Assembly: GCA_017694255.1 (NCBI GenBank)
Contig: JADINC010000001.1
Span: 1-12,017, forward strand
Reading direction: 5' to 3'
Source: Candidatus Enterousia avistercoris
GTDB taxonomy: Bacteria; Pseudomonadota; Alphaproteobacteria; Rs-D84
DNA: 12,017 nucleotides
Positions 1 through 7,950 of the stretch are shown piece by piece. Made by a program: the position numbers and the translations under genes. The stretch's first letter is position 1, and each line of letters begins with the position of its first letter. The notes beneath the pieces are model-generated. The model was not told the DNA's origin, made no database searches, and was given only the letters and a program-made list of their open reading frames with translations.

Positions 1-710
1 GTGCGACGTTTATGAAATAATTCTGTATCTGTTGTATTTATATATTTTGGTCCACTGCCATCCAGACTGCGCCCAGAAAACGCGACAATTTTTCCATTTG
101 CATTAAATATAGGAAACATTAATTTATCACGAAAAAAATCGTACATTCCGTATTCGCCACGTCGGCACAGGCCCGTGGCCAACAAATTGTCTTGTTTTAT
201 ATTTACAAATTTATTTGCGATAATATTATTTTTAGGTGCATATCCGATACGATATTTTTTTATCATATCGTCATTAAAACCACGTCGCCGCACATATTCC
301 AGCGCATGCGCCCCACTTTCTTCGAACAGTTTTGTTTGATATATTTTTGCCGCATTATCAACTATTTCAAAATAAGATTCTTCGCGTGCCACCTGGTCCG
401 GGGATTTCGGTTTATAATCCGGCATTTTCAATCCCGCCGCGGCGGCCAGTTCTGTAATTGCCGCGCGAAAATCTATATTTTCAGATTTCATTACAAACGA
501 TATAATATCACCGTGTTCACCGCACCCAAAACAGTGATAAAAACCCTTGTCTTCGTTTACAGAAAAACTGGGTGTTTTTTCATTATGAAATGGGCAACAT
601 CCCCAATAATTTTGACCTTTTTTAACCAATGGCACACGGCGTGATACCACATCCACGATTGACAGACGTGCGCGCAATTCATCTGTAAAATTTCTGTCCA
701 ACCCGGCCAT
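1..710 (-). CDS. dnaG: DNA primase DnaG, N-terminal part (truncated by window edge)
   Basis: DnaG makes the short RNA primers that start Okazaki fragments, working with the replicative helicase at the fork. Translating the complement from the ATG at 710-708 gives 236 codons before the window ends. Residues about 36-73 hold the CHC2-type zinc ribbon, with C39, H42, C60 and C63 in the pattern CPFHNEKTPSFSV...YHCFGCG. Residues about 110-236 match the start of the RNA-polymerase core, including RDKLMFPI, GKIVAFSGRSL and PKYINTTDTELFH. The Toprim catalytic part and the helicase-binding C-terminus lie beyond the left edge. The start codon shares one base with the topA stop (TAATG) and has no clear Shine-Dalgarno sequence, so translation probably depends on re-initiation after topA. 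Family assignment is very secure from the motifs. Confidence 0.96.
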   Translation of the reverse strand, partial: MAGLDRNFTDELRARLSIVDVVSRRVPLVKKGQNYWGCCPFHNEKTPSFSVNEDKGFYHCFGCGEHGDIISFVMKSENIDFRAAITELAAAAGLKMPDYKPKSPDQVAREESYFEIVDNAAKIYQTKLFEESGAHALEYVRRRGFNDDMIKKYRIGYAPKNNIIANKFVNIKQDNLLATGLCRRGEYGMYDFFRDKLMFPIFNANGKIVAFSGRSLDGSGPKYINTTDTELFHKRR

Positions 711-2968
711 TATTTTGTTTTTCTTTTAAATCGCTTTGTTGGTTTTTTATTATTTATTAAATCTGTTGCGGTTTGTAAATCTGGTTGTTCTTCGACGGAA
801 ACATTTACACCATTTGATGAAATATATGCACCATATCGACCAGTTGGATAATAATAAATTGTTTTACCAGTTGTGGTATTTTCACCAATTATAATTGGGT
901 CTGGTTTTTTTGTACCACCGGCCAATAATTCACGCGCCACGTCCAGTGTTATTGTTTCAGATGTATATTGTTTTGCCGCCGCATTTTTTTTACCATCCGT
1001 CACATACGGTCCAAAACGTCCAATACGAAAAGATATCCCATCGCCCAAATCAACAGGTTCATTTTTTTGTTTTTGTGCATCTGGTTCCGTCTGTGGATTG
1101 CCGAAATCCGCCAATTTTTGTGTATAGTCGCATTTTGGATAATTTTCACATCCAATAAACGCGCCAAATTTAGATAACTTTATTCCCAACTTTCCGCCAC
1201 ACTTTGGACATTTATCATTTCCATCCGGAAACATATGTGTATGCATCAAATCATTTATCGTGTTAATAATTTCAGTTGTTTTAATTCCGCGTGCACCATT
1301 AATCATTTCTGATGTTGGGTTCCAAAATGCGCGCAACACGTCCAGCTTATCACGTTTTCCATTTGAAACATCGTCCAATGTATCTTCGGTTTTTGCGGTA
1401 AAATTAATATCAACCAAATCATCAAAGTATTTTGATAAATATGCAGAAATCACCCATCCACCAGCGGTTGGATGAAAACGATGTTGTTTATCTTGTTCTA
1501 CATATTTTCTGTCGACAATTGTTGACATAATTGTCGCATATGTTGATGGCCGTCCGATACCCAATTCTTCCAGTTTTTTTACCAATGACGCTTCGGTATA
1601 ACGTGCGGGCGGTTGCGTAAAATGCTGTTCCGGGACCAATTCAGTAATATCAATTTTATCGCCAACATTTAACGGCGGCAGTTTAGATTCTGCATCTGAT
1701 TCCGCATCATCTTTATCTTCGGTATATACGCGCATAAAACCATCAAAAGTACGTGTTGTACCGACGGCATGGAATATTGCGATATTATTATCTGTTTCAA
1801 TATCTGCGGAAACACTGTCAAATTCTGCATTTGTCATTTGGCATGCAATAGTGCGTTTCCATATTAAATTATACAGCTTTTCTTCATCCCCCGACAGCGT
1901 TGGCATTTTTCCATCAAAATGTGTTGGACGAATTGCTTCGTGTGCTTCTTGGGCATTTTTAGATTTTGTAATATAAACATTTGGTGATTTTGGTACAAAC
2001 GTATCACCGTACGTATGTGCAATAAATCCGCGGATTTCATTAACTGCATCTGCGGCCAGGTTTGTTGCATCAGTACGCATATATGTAATTAATCCCGCCT
2101 CGTACAATTTTTGTGCCGCAGACATTGTACGACGTGATGAAAAATATAACTTACGTGCTGCTTCTTGTTGTAATGTACTGGTTGTGAATGGTGCCGCGGC
2201 CCGACGTGATATTTTCTTTTTATCAATTGATACAACATGTGCATTTATCACAGGATTACCAATTTTTTCCAGGATTTCATGCACATAGCGCTGGTTTTCA
2301 ATTGTCATTTTTTCAATTTTTTTACCATCAAATCTGGACAGCGCTGCATCAAACACACTTTTATCATCGGCATTACATTTTGCGTCAATTGACCAATATT
2401 CTTGTGGTTTAAAAGCCTCTATTTCACGTTCGCGGTCCACAACCAGTTTAACTGCAACTGATTGTACGCGCCCAGCGCTGCGCCCCAGGTTGCGCCGCCA
2501 CAACAATGGTGATATACCAAACCCAATCAAATAATCCAGTGCGCGCCGGACCAAATATGCATCAACCAGATTCTGGTCAATTTCACGTGGATGCGCAATA
2601 GCATCCATCACAGCTTTCTTTGTAATTTCATGAAATGCAACCCGATAAACTTTTTTACCATTTAATGCTTTTTTTGTATTCAATATATCCAGAATGTGCC
2701 ATGCGATGGCTTCACCTTCGCGGTCCGGGTCGGATGCCAGATATATTGCATCAGCCTTTTTTAATTCATCTGTAATCAGTTTAATTTGTTTTTCTTTACC
2801 CGGCATAATTTGCCAGCGCATTTTAAAATCATGTTCGGTATCAACACTGCCGTTTTCAGGAACCAGGTCGCGAACATGTCCCACGGATGCGACAACGCGC
2901 CACCCCGCCCCCAGGTATTTTTCAATTGTTTTTGCCTTTGATGGTGATTCGACAATCAGCAGATTCAT
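710..2968 (-). CDS. topA: DNA topoisomerase I (type IA), TopA
   Basis: TopA relaxes negative supercoils by cutting one DNA strand through a 5'-phosphotyrosine. The product is 752 aa from the ATG at 2968. Toprim domain at residues 1 to about 115: MNLLIVESPSKAKTIEKYLG with E7, and the acidic cluster D80-x-D82-x-E84 in YLASDPDREGEA. The active-site tyrosine is Y296 in AGLITYMRTD. HEAIRPT (about 343-349) and RYTEASLVKKLEELGIGRPSTYA (about 456-478) are also classical. The C-terminus has one four-cysteine zinc ribbon (C587, C590, C607, C613), two short topoisomerase repeats (about 640-665 and 692-725) and a basic tail. It is shorter than the 865 aa E. coli protein, mainly through fewer C-terminal zinc/ribbon units. 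The frame stays open upstream to 3040, but the start at 2968 fits the family N-terminus and has a good ribosome-binding site. It follows rodA by 4 nt and overlaps dnaG by one base. Confidence 0.97.
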   Translation of the reverse strand: MNLLIVESPSKAKTIEKYLGAGWRVVASVGHVRDLVPENGSVDTEHDFKMRWQIMPGKEKQIKLITDELKKADAIYLASDPDREGEAIAWHILDILNTKKALNGKKVYRVAFHEITKKAVMDAIAHPREIDQNLVDAYLVRRALDYLIGFGISPLLWRRNLGRSAGRVQSVAVKLVVDREREIEAFKPQEYWSIDAKCNADDKSVFDAALSRFDGKKIEKMTIENQRYVHEILEKIGNPVINAHVVSIDKKKISRRAAAPFTTSTLQQEAARKLYFSSRRTMSAAQKLYEAGLITYMRTDATNLAADAVNEIRGFIAHTYGDTFVPKSPNVYITKSKNAQEAHEAIRPTHFDGKMPTLSGDEEKLYNLIWKRTIACQMTNAEFDSVSADIETDNNIAIFHAVGTTRTFDGFMRVYTEDKDDAESDAESKLPPLNVGDKIDITELVPEQHFTQPPARYTEASLVKKLEELGIGRPSTYATIMSTIVDRKYVEQDKQHRFHPTAGGWVISAYLSKYFDDLVDINFTAKTEDTLDDVSNGKRDKLDVLRAFWNPTSEMINGARGIKTTEIINTINDLMHTHMFPDGNDKCPKCGGKLGIKLSKFGAFIGCENYPKCDYTQKLADFGNPQTEPDAQKQKNEPVDLGDGISFRIGRFGPYVTDGKKNAAAKQYTSETITLDVARELLAGGTKKPDPIIIGENTTTGKTIYYYPTGRYGAYISSNGVNVSVEEQPDLQTATDLINNKKPTKRFKRKTK

Positions 2969-2972
2969 AATT

Positions 2973-4118
2973 CTAACTTCCTTTGGCCGACAATTGTTGA
3001 TCTTTATGGATATATGCGTTCTGGCACAGACCGAAACCAAACATCAGCGACAATAAACTGCTGCCGCCAAATGACATCAGCGGTAATGGCACACCAACCG
3101 TCGGCATCAGCCCCAGAACCATAGAAATATTTATAAAATAATAAATGAAAAAGTTCAACATAAAACCAAAACACACCAATTGCCCAAATCTGTTGCGGCA
3201 TGTTTTCGCACATCTGAACAGGATAATAATAATAAAAGTATACAGCATTAACAAAGAAAACGCGCCAAGAAATCCAAATTCTTCGCCCAACATAGTAAAT
3301 ATAAAATCAGTCTGCTTTTCCGGCAAGAAAGATTGTTGTGATTGTGTACCGGCCATATAACCTTTGCCCAGCATACCACCCGAACCAAATGCAATTTTCG
3401 CCTGGTTTATTTGATACCCAGCGCCCTGGGCATCATGGTCGGGATTAATAAAAGTAATAATTCTGTCGCGTTGATAATCATGCAGTCCTCCAAACCAAAC
3501 CAGGGGCGCCGCCATCAGCCCCAATATTGCCGCAATAATAAACCATTTTTTTTGCGCCCCAACGATATAGAACATTCCAACCGTTATCATCCCCAGTGAT
3601 AACGCTGTTCCCAAATCAGGCTGTGCAACGATTAATAAAAAAGGCACCAATAACATTGCCGCCGGTATGGCATAATTTTTAATTTGTGATAATTCCACAG
3701 AATTCATCCATGCAAAATATCGCGCCAACGCTAAAACCAATGCAATTTTTATCAGTTCAGACGGCTGTACATGAAATATCCCCAGATCCAGCCATCTTTG
3801 GGCACCCATCCCGGTATGTCCGACAAATGTAACCAAAACAATCATAATGAATGCCACGGCATAAATTGCATATGCAGATTTCACCCATGTTTTTATATTG
3901 GTAAATGCGGCAAAGAAAAAGACACAAAATCCCAACACAATTTTTGTCAGTTGTGATAATGCAAATGGCCGCCATGCACCACCACCCGCAGAATACAGCA
4001 CAACAATAGAAATTGCCAAAACCAAACACATTGGGATAAACATTGCCCATGAAAACCGGCTGAGTTTTTCTGGGAAACTCATCATACTTGCATTAGAAAC
4101 GCGTGTTTGTCGTGCCAT
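2973..4118 (-). CDS. rodA: Rod-shape SEDS peptidoglycan glycosyltransferase RodA
   Basis: RodA polymerises lipid II into glycan strands during cell elongation, in complex with the transpeptidase PBP2 encoded just upstream. The protein is 381 aa, usual for the family, with about ten hydrophobic membrane segments. Diagnostic SEDS motifs are GYQINQAKIAFGSGG (about 234-248), LPEKQTDFIFTMLGEEFG (265-282) and MPTVGVPLPLMSFGGSSLL (338-356). D271 in the KQTDFIF motif corresponds to the catalytic aspartate of SEDS enzymes (family knowledge). The extracytoplasmic motif QPSE (118-121) is present too. RodA is preferred over its paralogue FtsW because it sits beside mrdA and mreCD. The start lies 2 nt after the mrdA stop, and no separate Shine-Dalgarno sequence is obvious, so coupling is likely. 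Confidence 0.95.
   Translation of the reverse strand: MARQTRVSNASMMSFPEKLSRFSWAMFIPMCLVLAISIVVLYSAGGGAWRPFALSQLTKIVLGFCVFFFAAFTNIKTWVKSAYAIYAVAFIMIVLVTFVGHTGMGAQRWLDLGIFHVQPSELIKIALVLALARYFAWMNSVELSQIKNYAIPAAMLLVPFLLIVAQPDLGTALSLGMITVGMFYIVGAQKKWFIIAAILGLMAAPLVWFGGLHDYQRDRIITFINPDHDAQGAGYQINQAKIAFGSGGMLGKGYMAGTQSQQSFLPEKQTDFIFTMLGEEFGFLGAFSLLMLYTFIIIILFRCAKTCRNRFGQLVCFGFMLNFFIYYFINISMVLGLMPTVGVPLPLMSFGGSSLLSLMFGFGLCQNAYIHKDQQLSAKGS
2977..2983 (-). promoter_or_regulatory. Ribosome-binding site of topA
   Basis: The minus strand reads AAGGAAG, 8 nt before the ATG at 2968. It lies inside the last codons of rodA, overlapping its end just before the TAG stop. It decides the topA start against the longer open frame beginning at 3040. 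Confidence 0.7.
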
Positions 4119-4120
4119 AT

Positions 4121-5896
4121 TTATTTATCTTTGTTCAGCAATGTTTTCAGTGTTGCCGCCACACTGCGTGCCGCCAGGCCACTGCTACCAGAATGTTCAG
4201 TTATAGCGCATACGGCGTATTTTGGTACATCTGTTGGTGCATACCCAACAAACAACCCATGATTTCGCATATTCCATTTTAATTGTTCATTGGTCAATAC
4301 CCCACTTTCACGTTCTGCGCGTGAAATACTGCGCACCTGGGATGTTCCTGTTTTCCCGGCCATACGCGCACCATTTACATTAATCGCACTGCCAGCGGCG
4401 GTCCCGCCAGTGCGCGTTACCTGTTCCAGACCACGCAAAACCGCATTAATATTTTTCTGTTGCAGTCCCAGATTTGCAAAATGTGGTGTGTCTGGGGTTG
4501 CAATTAATCGCGGCATAACGGCGCGGTTAGATGTCGTGCGTGCAATCATGGTTGCCAATTGCAGACAGTTTGTTAATATAAATCCCTGGCCGATACCAGA
4601 AATAATGGTATCACCATGCACCCATTGATAACCGATTTCGCGTTCTTTCCAATATCTGTCTGGGATAATTCCGGCCATTTCGCGTGATAAAACACCATCC
4701 ATATATTTCTGGCCCAGCCCCAGTTTCAGCGCCATTTCTTTGATTGCATCAATTCCGATACGCAACGCAATCTGGTAAAAATAAACATCGCATGAATGTT
4801 TCAGTGCGCTGGCCAAATCAACCCATCCGTGTCCTTCGTCTTCCCAGCAGTGATACCGCCGGTCGCCGTAATCCCAATGTCCCGGGCAAAATATCTTTTC
4901 GTTTGGCGTAATTGCCCCAGATTCCAATGCGGCCAACGCCACAACAATTTTAAATGTTGAACCGGGTGGATATAAACCTTCGACAGTTTTGTTCATAAAC
5001 GGTTTCATAAAATCATTACGCAACGATTTTATATATTCATCCCCATCATCAGTACTAAACATATTCGGGTCAAAACTGGGGGTTGATACCATGGCTAATA
5101 TATTACCAGTTCTTATATCCAGTGCCACACCACATCCGGCGCGATGTTGCATCAACGAATCATACAACACACGTTGTGCATCTGCATCAATTGTTGTTTG
5201 CAGATTATTTCCAGTAATTGCCGGTCGAAATTGCGATTTATCTTCACCCGTTATACGCCCAACAGCATTTGTAATCATAACTGTTTGACCGGGTATCCCG
5301 GCCAGTTCATCATTATACCGCCGTTCCAGTCCCGTTATCCCAGTGGTAAAAAACGGTGCATTTGCAACAGGTTCATTTGGTGCACCAACGTATCCAAATA
5401 TTTGTGCACCTGCGGGCCCCATTTCATATATGCGGGTGAACCCACTGCGTACATGTAAACCCGGAATATTTTTTGCCTGCAGATTTGCCAGTTGTGTCCA
5501 ATCAGAATTTTCGCTGATTAAAACAGGTTGAAAAGCCCGTTGTTTTTTTATTTGTGCATATATTCGCTTTATACGTTTTTCGTTCAGTTTTAATTCATCT
5601 GCCACAACAGATATAACATAATCAATATCTTTGATTTCTTCGGGAATGATATATATTCTGTATGTTGGTGTATCGCGTGAAATTGTTGCGCCGGATGTTG
5701 CCAGTATTTTCCCACGTTCTGGCATATTTATTTGAATACGAAATGAATTATTTTCGCTTTTTTTCGTGTATTCGCGATAGTTAAACAATTGCATTTGCAA
5801 CATACGCAACACCAGTGCCGATGTCAAAATCGCACCCGCCGTTAAAAACAGCGCAGATCGACGGTCAAAAGTGCGTGCAACTTCTTTATCTATCAT
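4121..5896 (-). CDS. mrdA: Penicillin-binding protein 2 (elongasome transpeptidase)
   Basis: This is the class B penicillin-binding protein that cross-links new glycan made by RodA during rod elongation; it is the target of mecillinam in enterobacteria. The protein is about 591-592 aa. An N-terminal membrane anchor lies at about residues 15-33 (numbered from the upstream GTG), followed by a pedestal/dimerisation domain (about 55-220, with the PERGKI motif). The transpeptidase domain has the serine motif S314-T-F-K317, the S369-C-D371 motif (the S-x-D variant common in PBP2) and K516-T-G-T519. GLYPPGSTFK, DVYFYQ and GIGQG are all typical. The start is either ATG at 5896 or the GTG directly before it at 5899. 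ATG is chosen because GGGTG at 5901-5905 is better spaced to it. It overlaps the mreD stop by about 11 nt and is followed 2 nt later by rodA. Confidence 0.96.
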   Translation of the reverse strand: MIDKEVARTFDRRSALFLTAGAILTSALVLRMLQMQLFNYREYTKKSENNSFRIQINMPERGKILATSGATISRDTPTYRIYIIPEEIKDIDYVISVVADELKLNEKRIKRIYAQIKKQRAFQPVLISENSDWTQLANLQAKNIPGLHVRSGFTRIYEMGPAGAQIFGYVGAPNEPVANAPFFTTGITGLERRYNDELAGIPGQTVMITNAVGRITGEDKSQFRPAITGNNLQTTIDADAQRVLYDSLMQHRAGCGVALDIRTGNILAMVSTPSFDPNMFSTDDGDEYIKSLRNDFMKPFMNKTVEGLYPPGSTFKIVVALAALESGAITPNEKIFCPGHWDYGDRRYHCWEDEGHGWVDLASALKHSCDVYFYQIALRIGIDAIKEMALKLGLGQKYMDGVLSREMAGIIPDRYWKEREIGYQWVHGDTIISGIGQGFILTNCLQLATMIARTTSNRAVMPRLIATPDTPHFANLGLQQKNINAVLRGLEQVTRTGGTAAGSAINVNGARMAGKTGTSQVRSISRAERESGVLTNEQLKWNMRNHGLFVGYAPTDVPKYAVCAITEHSGSSGLAARSVAATLKTLLNKDK

Positions 5897-6344
5897 CACA
5901 CACCCGTTTTATCAGTTCTGATATTGGCACATATAACGTAGATATCCATGCAAACAGCCATATTGCCCTCATAGCGTTATTTATATTAAAACCAATCAGC
6001 GTTAATATCAATGTTGCTGTGCCAAAAAATACCATAAAAACATTTCTGGCATTATTATCTGCACGCGTTAAATCTATAAAGTTTTGAAACCCGTTTATTG
6101 CATAGAACAAACAATATGCCGCGGTCCAATATACCAGCGTATCAAATCTGTAATCGATTAAAAAGCAAAATAAAATCGCAAACGGTGCGAACCACGGTAC
6201 AGGACGCACAAAAGAGCAATAAAATATTGGAATAATTGCCAAAATCCCAGCCGGATTCCAAAAAGGTACAGCCAGACGCCACAAAACAATGACGGTCAAG
6301 AATGGAAATATATCCCGTAAAAATTTAATAACATTGTACTTCAT
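5886..6344 (-). CDS. mreD: Rod shape-determining membrane protein MreD
   Basis: MreD is a small polytopic inner-membrane protein of the elongasome that works with MreC to regulate PBP2-RodA. The product is 152 aa, close to the usual 150-175, and is made almost wholly of hydrophobic stretches consistent with about five membrane segments, ending in a short charged tail. MreD sequences diverge strongly, so the assignment rests mainly on size, topology and position between mreC and mrdA, the standard mreC-mreD-mrdA-rodA order. The start codon overlaps the mreC stop in an ATGA arrangement (6341-6344), pointing to coupled translation. The stop lies inside mrdA. Confidence 0.85.
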   Translation of the reverse strand: MKYNVIKFLRDIFPFLTVIVLWRLAVPFWNPAGILAIIPIFYCSFVRPVPWFAPFAILFCFLIDYRFDTLVYWTAAYCLFYAINGFQNFIDLTRADNNARNVFMVFFGTATLILTLIGFNINNAMRAIWLFAWISTLYVPISELIKRVCDDR

Positions 6345-7165
6345 TTTTCATATTTATTTTCGTTATCGAACAGCAATACGATAACACGGGACAATGTATC
6401 CGGCTGGCGCACAGAAACATCAGATTCATTTATCATTTCACCAACATAAATTCCATTTGGCACAACCCCGCTGATATTACTGGTTACCAGTTTTACCCCG
6501 GCCGATGGTTGAAATTCAGGATCGCTGAAAAATCCCATTGTTGGAACATCAGACCCATTACCATGCAAGAATCCATATACTTCGGACCCTGCAATTCGCA
6601 CCGCAATATTTGTATCAGAATCTGTCAGCGCCCGCACACGTGAAAAATGTGGTCCTGAATCAATTATTATTCCAACCAATGTTCCATCTACTGCGATTAC
6701 GACCATTCCTGGTTCAATATCATCATCAGCGCCCTTGGATATAAAAAATGTACTGTGATTAAACGCGGTATTATCGTACATCACATCTGCAACAACACTT
6801 TCGCGTGGCAGATTTTGTACCACATCCAGTTCACTGGCCAGTTTTTGATTTTCTGCGATTGCGACATCACATGCGTTTTTATTACGCAATGCATCGTCCA
6901 GCGCATGACGTAACCGTATATTTTCATCACGCAGATTTGATAATTCCCGGATATTATCTGCCGCCACCCCAACGGCCCGCAGTGGCCATGTAATAACATC
7001 ACCAATCCAGTTTGCAACCGGCAACACAACATGTGCCAAACCATTCATCAAACTATAATCAGGCTTTGCAATCATTATATATATAAACAGCACCGGCAGC
7101 ACCGCGGCCGCGGCTGCCGATTTTATAATAGTACGCAGTTTCGAAGATAATTTAGTCTGGCCCAT
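6341..7165 (-). CDS. mreC: Rod shape-determining protein MreC
   Basis: MreC is the periplasmic scaffold of the elongasome: it binds PBP2 and switches the RodA-PBP2 synthase to its active state. The product is 274 aa. It shows a short basic cytoplasmic start, a membrane anchor at about residues 16-34, and a charged, coiled-coil-like segment (about 70-118, RELSNLRDENIRLRHALDDAL). A beta-rich core follows at about 120-268, with the typical SVVADVMYDNTAFNHSTFFISKG and GMVVIAVDGTLVGIIIDSG stretches. It is first in the minus-strand unit and faces rpmI across 138 nt. Only a weak Shine-Dalgarno candidate (CTGGTG) precedes the ATG at 7165. mreB, normally directly upstream, is absent from the window, so it must be elsewhere or missing. 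Confidence 0.93.
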   Translation of the reverse strand: MGQTKLSSKLRTIIKSAAAAAVLPVLFIYIMIAKPDYSLMNGLAHVVLPVANWIGDVITWPLRAVGVAADNIRELSNLRDENIRLRHALDDALRNKNACDVAIAENQKLASELDVVQNLPRESVVADVMYDNTAFNHSTFFISKGADDDIEPGMVVIAVDGTLVGIIIDSGPHFSRVRALTDSDTNIAVRIAGSEVYGFLHGNGSDVPTMGFFSDPEFQPSAGVKLVTSNISGVVPNGIYVGEMINESDVSVRQPDTLSRVIVLLFDNENKYEK

Positions 7166-7303
7166 CGGGCACCAGTTTAATAACTAAAATGCGGATATTC
7201 AATAAAAACTTGATTTTTCGTTTAAATATGCCACAATTGCATCCGTATCACAAACCGAAATGGCCTGGCTTTGCCATCAGGTTATAAACAAAAGGAATAA
7301 AAA
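7166..7303. other. Divergent intergenic region between mreC and rpmI
   Basis: This 138-nt AT-rich gap should hold the promoters for both the leftward mre-mrdA-rodA-topA-dnaG unit and the rightward rpmI-rplT unit. No strong sigma70-type pair is evident for mreC: the best, TTGAAT with TAAACT at 17 nt on the minus strand, would leave almost no leader. Near the rpmI end a small inverted repeat, ATGGC (7260-7264) and GCCAT (7273-7277), could form a weak hairpin. A good ribosome-binding site for rpmI, AAAGGAA, lies at 7291-7297. Confidence 0.6.
7210..7237 (+). promoter_or_regulatory. Weak promoter candidate for rpmI-rplT
   Basis: TTGATT (7210-7215) and CACAAT (7232-7237) are separated by 16 nt. 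Each matches the sigma70 consensus at four of six bases. It is the best placed pair upstream of rpmI but could easily be chance in AT-rich DNA. Confidence 0.25.
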
Positions 7304-7507
7304 ATGCCAAAATTAAAAACAAAATCGTACCTGAAAAAGCGTGCGTCAATGACTGCGACCGGTAAAATCCGTGTTGCCAGAAATGCCCACAAAAAACTGT
7401 TGCGTAATAAATCAAAACGCGCAAACAATGCGGGTTCGAAACCACAGTATTTGAATGATAACATGGTGGGACAGGCGAAAATCTTGGCCCCATATGGCTT
7501 GAAGTAA
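7304..7507 (+). CDS. rpmI: 50S ribosomal protein L35 (bL35)
   Basis: bL35 is a small basic protein of the large ribosomal subunit. The product is 67 aa, the normal length. It opens with the family signature MPKLKTKSYLKKRASMTATGK and continues with NAHKKLLRNKSKRA. The ribosome-binding site AAAGGAA ends 6 nt before the ATG. It is followed 12 nt later by rplT, the standard rpmI-rplT pair. infC, which precedes the pair in many bacteria, is not adjacent here. In E. coli and Firmicutes, L20 represses this operon by binding its leader; no recognisable copy of that element is seen. Confidence 0.97.
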   Translation: MPKLKTKSYLKKRASMTATGKIRVARNAHKKLLRNKSKRANNAGSKPQYLNDNMVGQAKILAPYGLK

Positions 7508-7519
7508 AGGGGGCGTATT

Positions 7520-7888
7520 ATGGCAAGGGTAAAACGCGGAACAACCGTAAAACAAAAACATAACAAGATTTTGGCACGTGCCAAGGGGTATCTGGGGCGT
7601 CATCATTCAACATATCGTGCGGCGCGTGAAAAAACCGAAAAAGCGGGCCAGTATGCATATCGTGATCGTCGCGTGAAAAAGCGTGAATTTCGCGGTTTGT
7701 GGATTGTCCGTATTAATGCAGCGGCACGCAATAATGGTATGACATACAGCCAATTTATGAATGGCCTGAAAAAGGCTGGCGTCGCCCTGGACCGCAAGGT
7801 TTTGGCCGAAATGGCATATGCGGGTGATGCAAACTTTGCAAAATTGGTTGAAACTGCAAAACGATTTACTGCCACTGATGCTAAATAA
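7520..7888 (+). CDS. rplT: 50S ribosomal protein L20 (bL20)
   Basis: bL20 binds 23S rRNA early in large-subunit assembly. The product is 122 aa against the usual 117-120. Signature stretches are MARVKRGTTVKQKHNKILARAKGY at the start, QYAYRDRRVKKREFRGLWI in the middle and INAAARNNGMTYSQFMNGLKKAGVALDRKVLAEMA toward the end. The N-terminal third is highly basic, as in the family, where it threads into rRNA. AGGGGG at 7508-7513 is the ribosome-binding site, 6 nt from the ATG and directly after the rpmI stop. A strong intrinsic terminator follows 34 nt after the stop. Confidence 0.97.
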   Translation: MARVKRGTTVKQKHNKILARAKGYLGRHHSTYRAAREKTEKAGQYAYRDRRVKKREFRGLWIVRINAAARNNGMTYSQFMNGLKKAGVALDRKVLAEMAYAGDANFAKLVETAKRFTATDAK

Positions 7889-7893
7889 AGGCC

Positions 7894-7922
7894 TTGGCGG
7901 TTGGTATATTATTTTGTATTAT
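7894..7922 (+). promoter_or_regulatory. Promoter candidate for pheST overlapping the rplT terminator
   Basis: TTGGCG (7894-7899) and TATTAT (7917-7922) are spaced exactly 17 nt apart, matching the sigma70 consensus at four and five of six bases. A start site about 7 nt downstream would fall inside the left arm of the terminator hairpin. Transcripts from this promoter would then lack most of that arm and escape termination. This is inferred from sequence only. Confidence 0.45.
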
Positions 7923-7950
7923 AAAGACCGTCTGGGACGGTCTTTTTTGT
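7923..7950 (+). terminator. Intrinsic terminator after rplT
   Basis: A perfect 10-bp stem, AAAGACCGTC (7923-7932) with GACGGTCTTT (7936-7945), closes a 3-nt TGG loop and runs directly into a T tract (7943-7948). This is a canonical Rho-independent terminator between rplT and pheS. A role as a pheST attenuator is possible but less supported (see findings). Confidence 0.92.

Noticed and set aside
192..644. Plus-strand open frame of 150 codons
   Set aside because: It lies wholly antisense to dnaG, whose zinc ribbon and core motifs are unmistakable. The predicted protein has no recognisable features.
2969..3040. Upstream extension of topA by 24 codons
   Set aside because: The extension overlaps the conserved end of rodA, does not resemble TopA, and the start at 2968 has a well-spaced AAGGAAG and the family N-terminus.
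7248..7606. Overlapping minus-strand open frames opposite rpmI and rplT
   Set aside because: They are antisense to two clearly identified ribosomal protein genes and look like frame shadows of basic, lysine/arginine-rich coding sequence.
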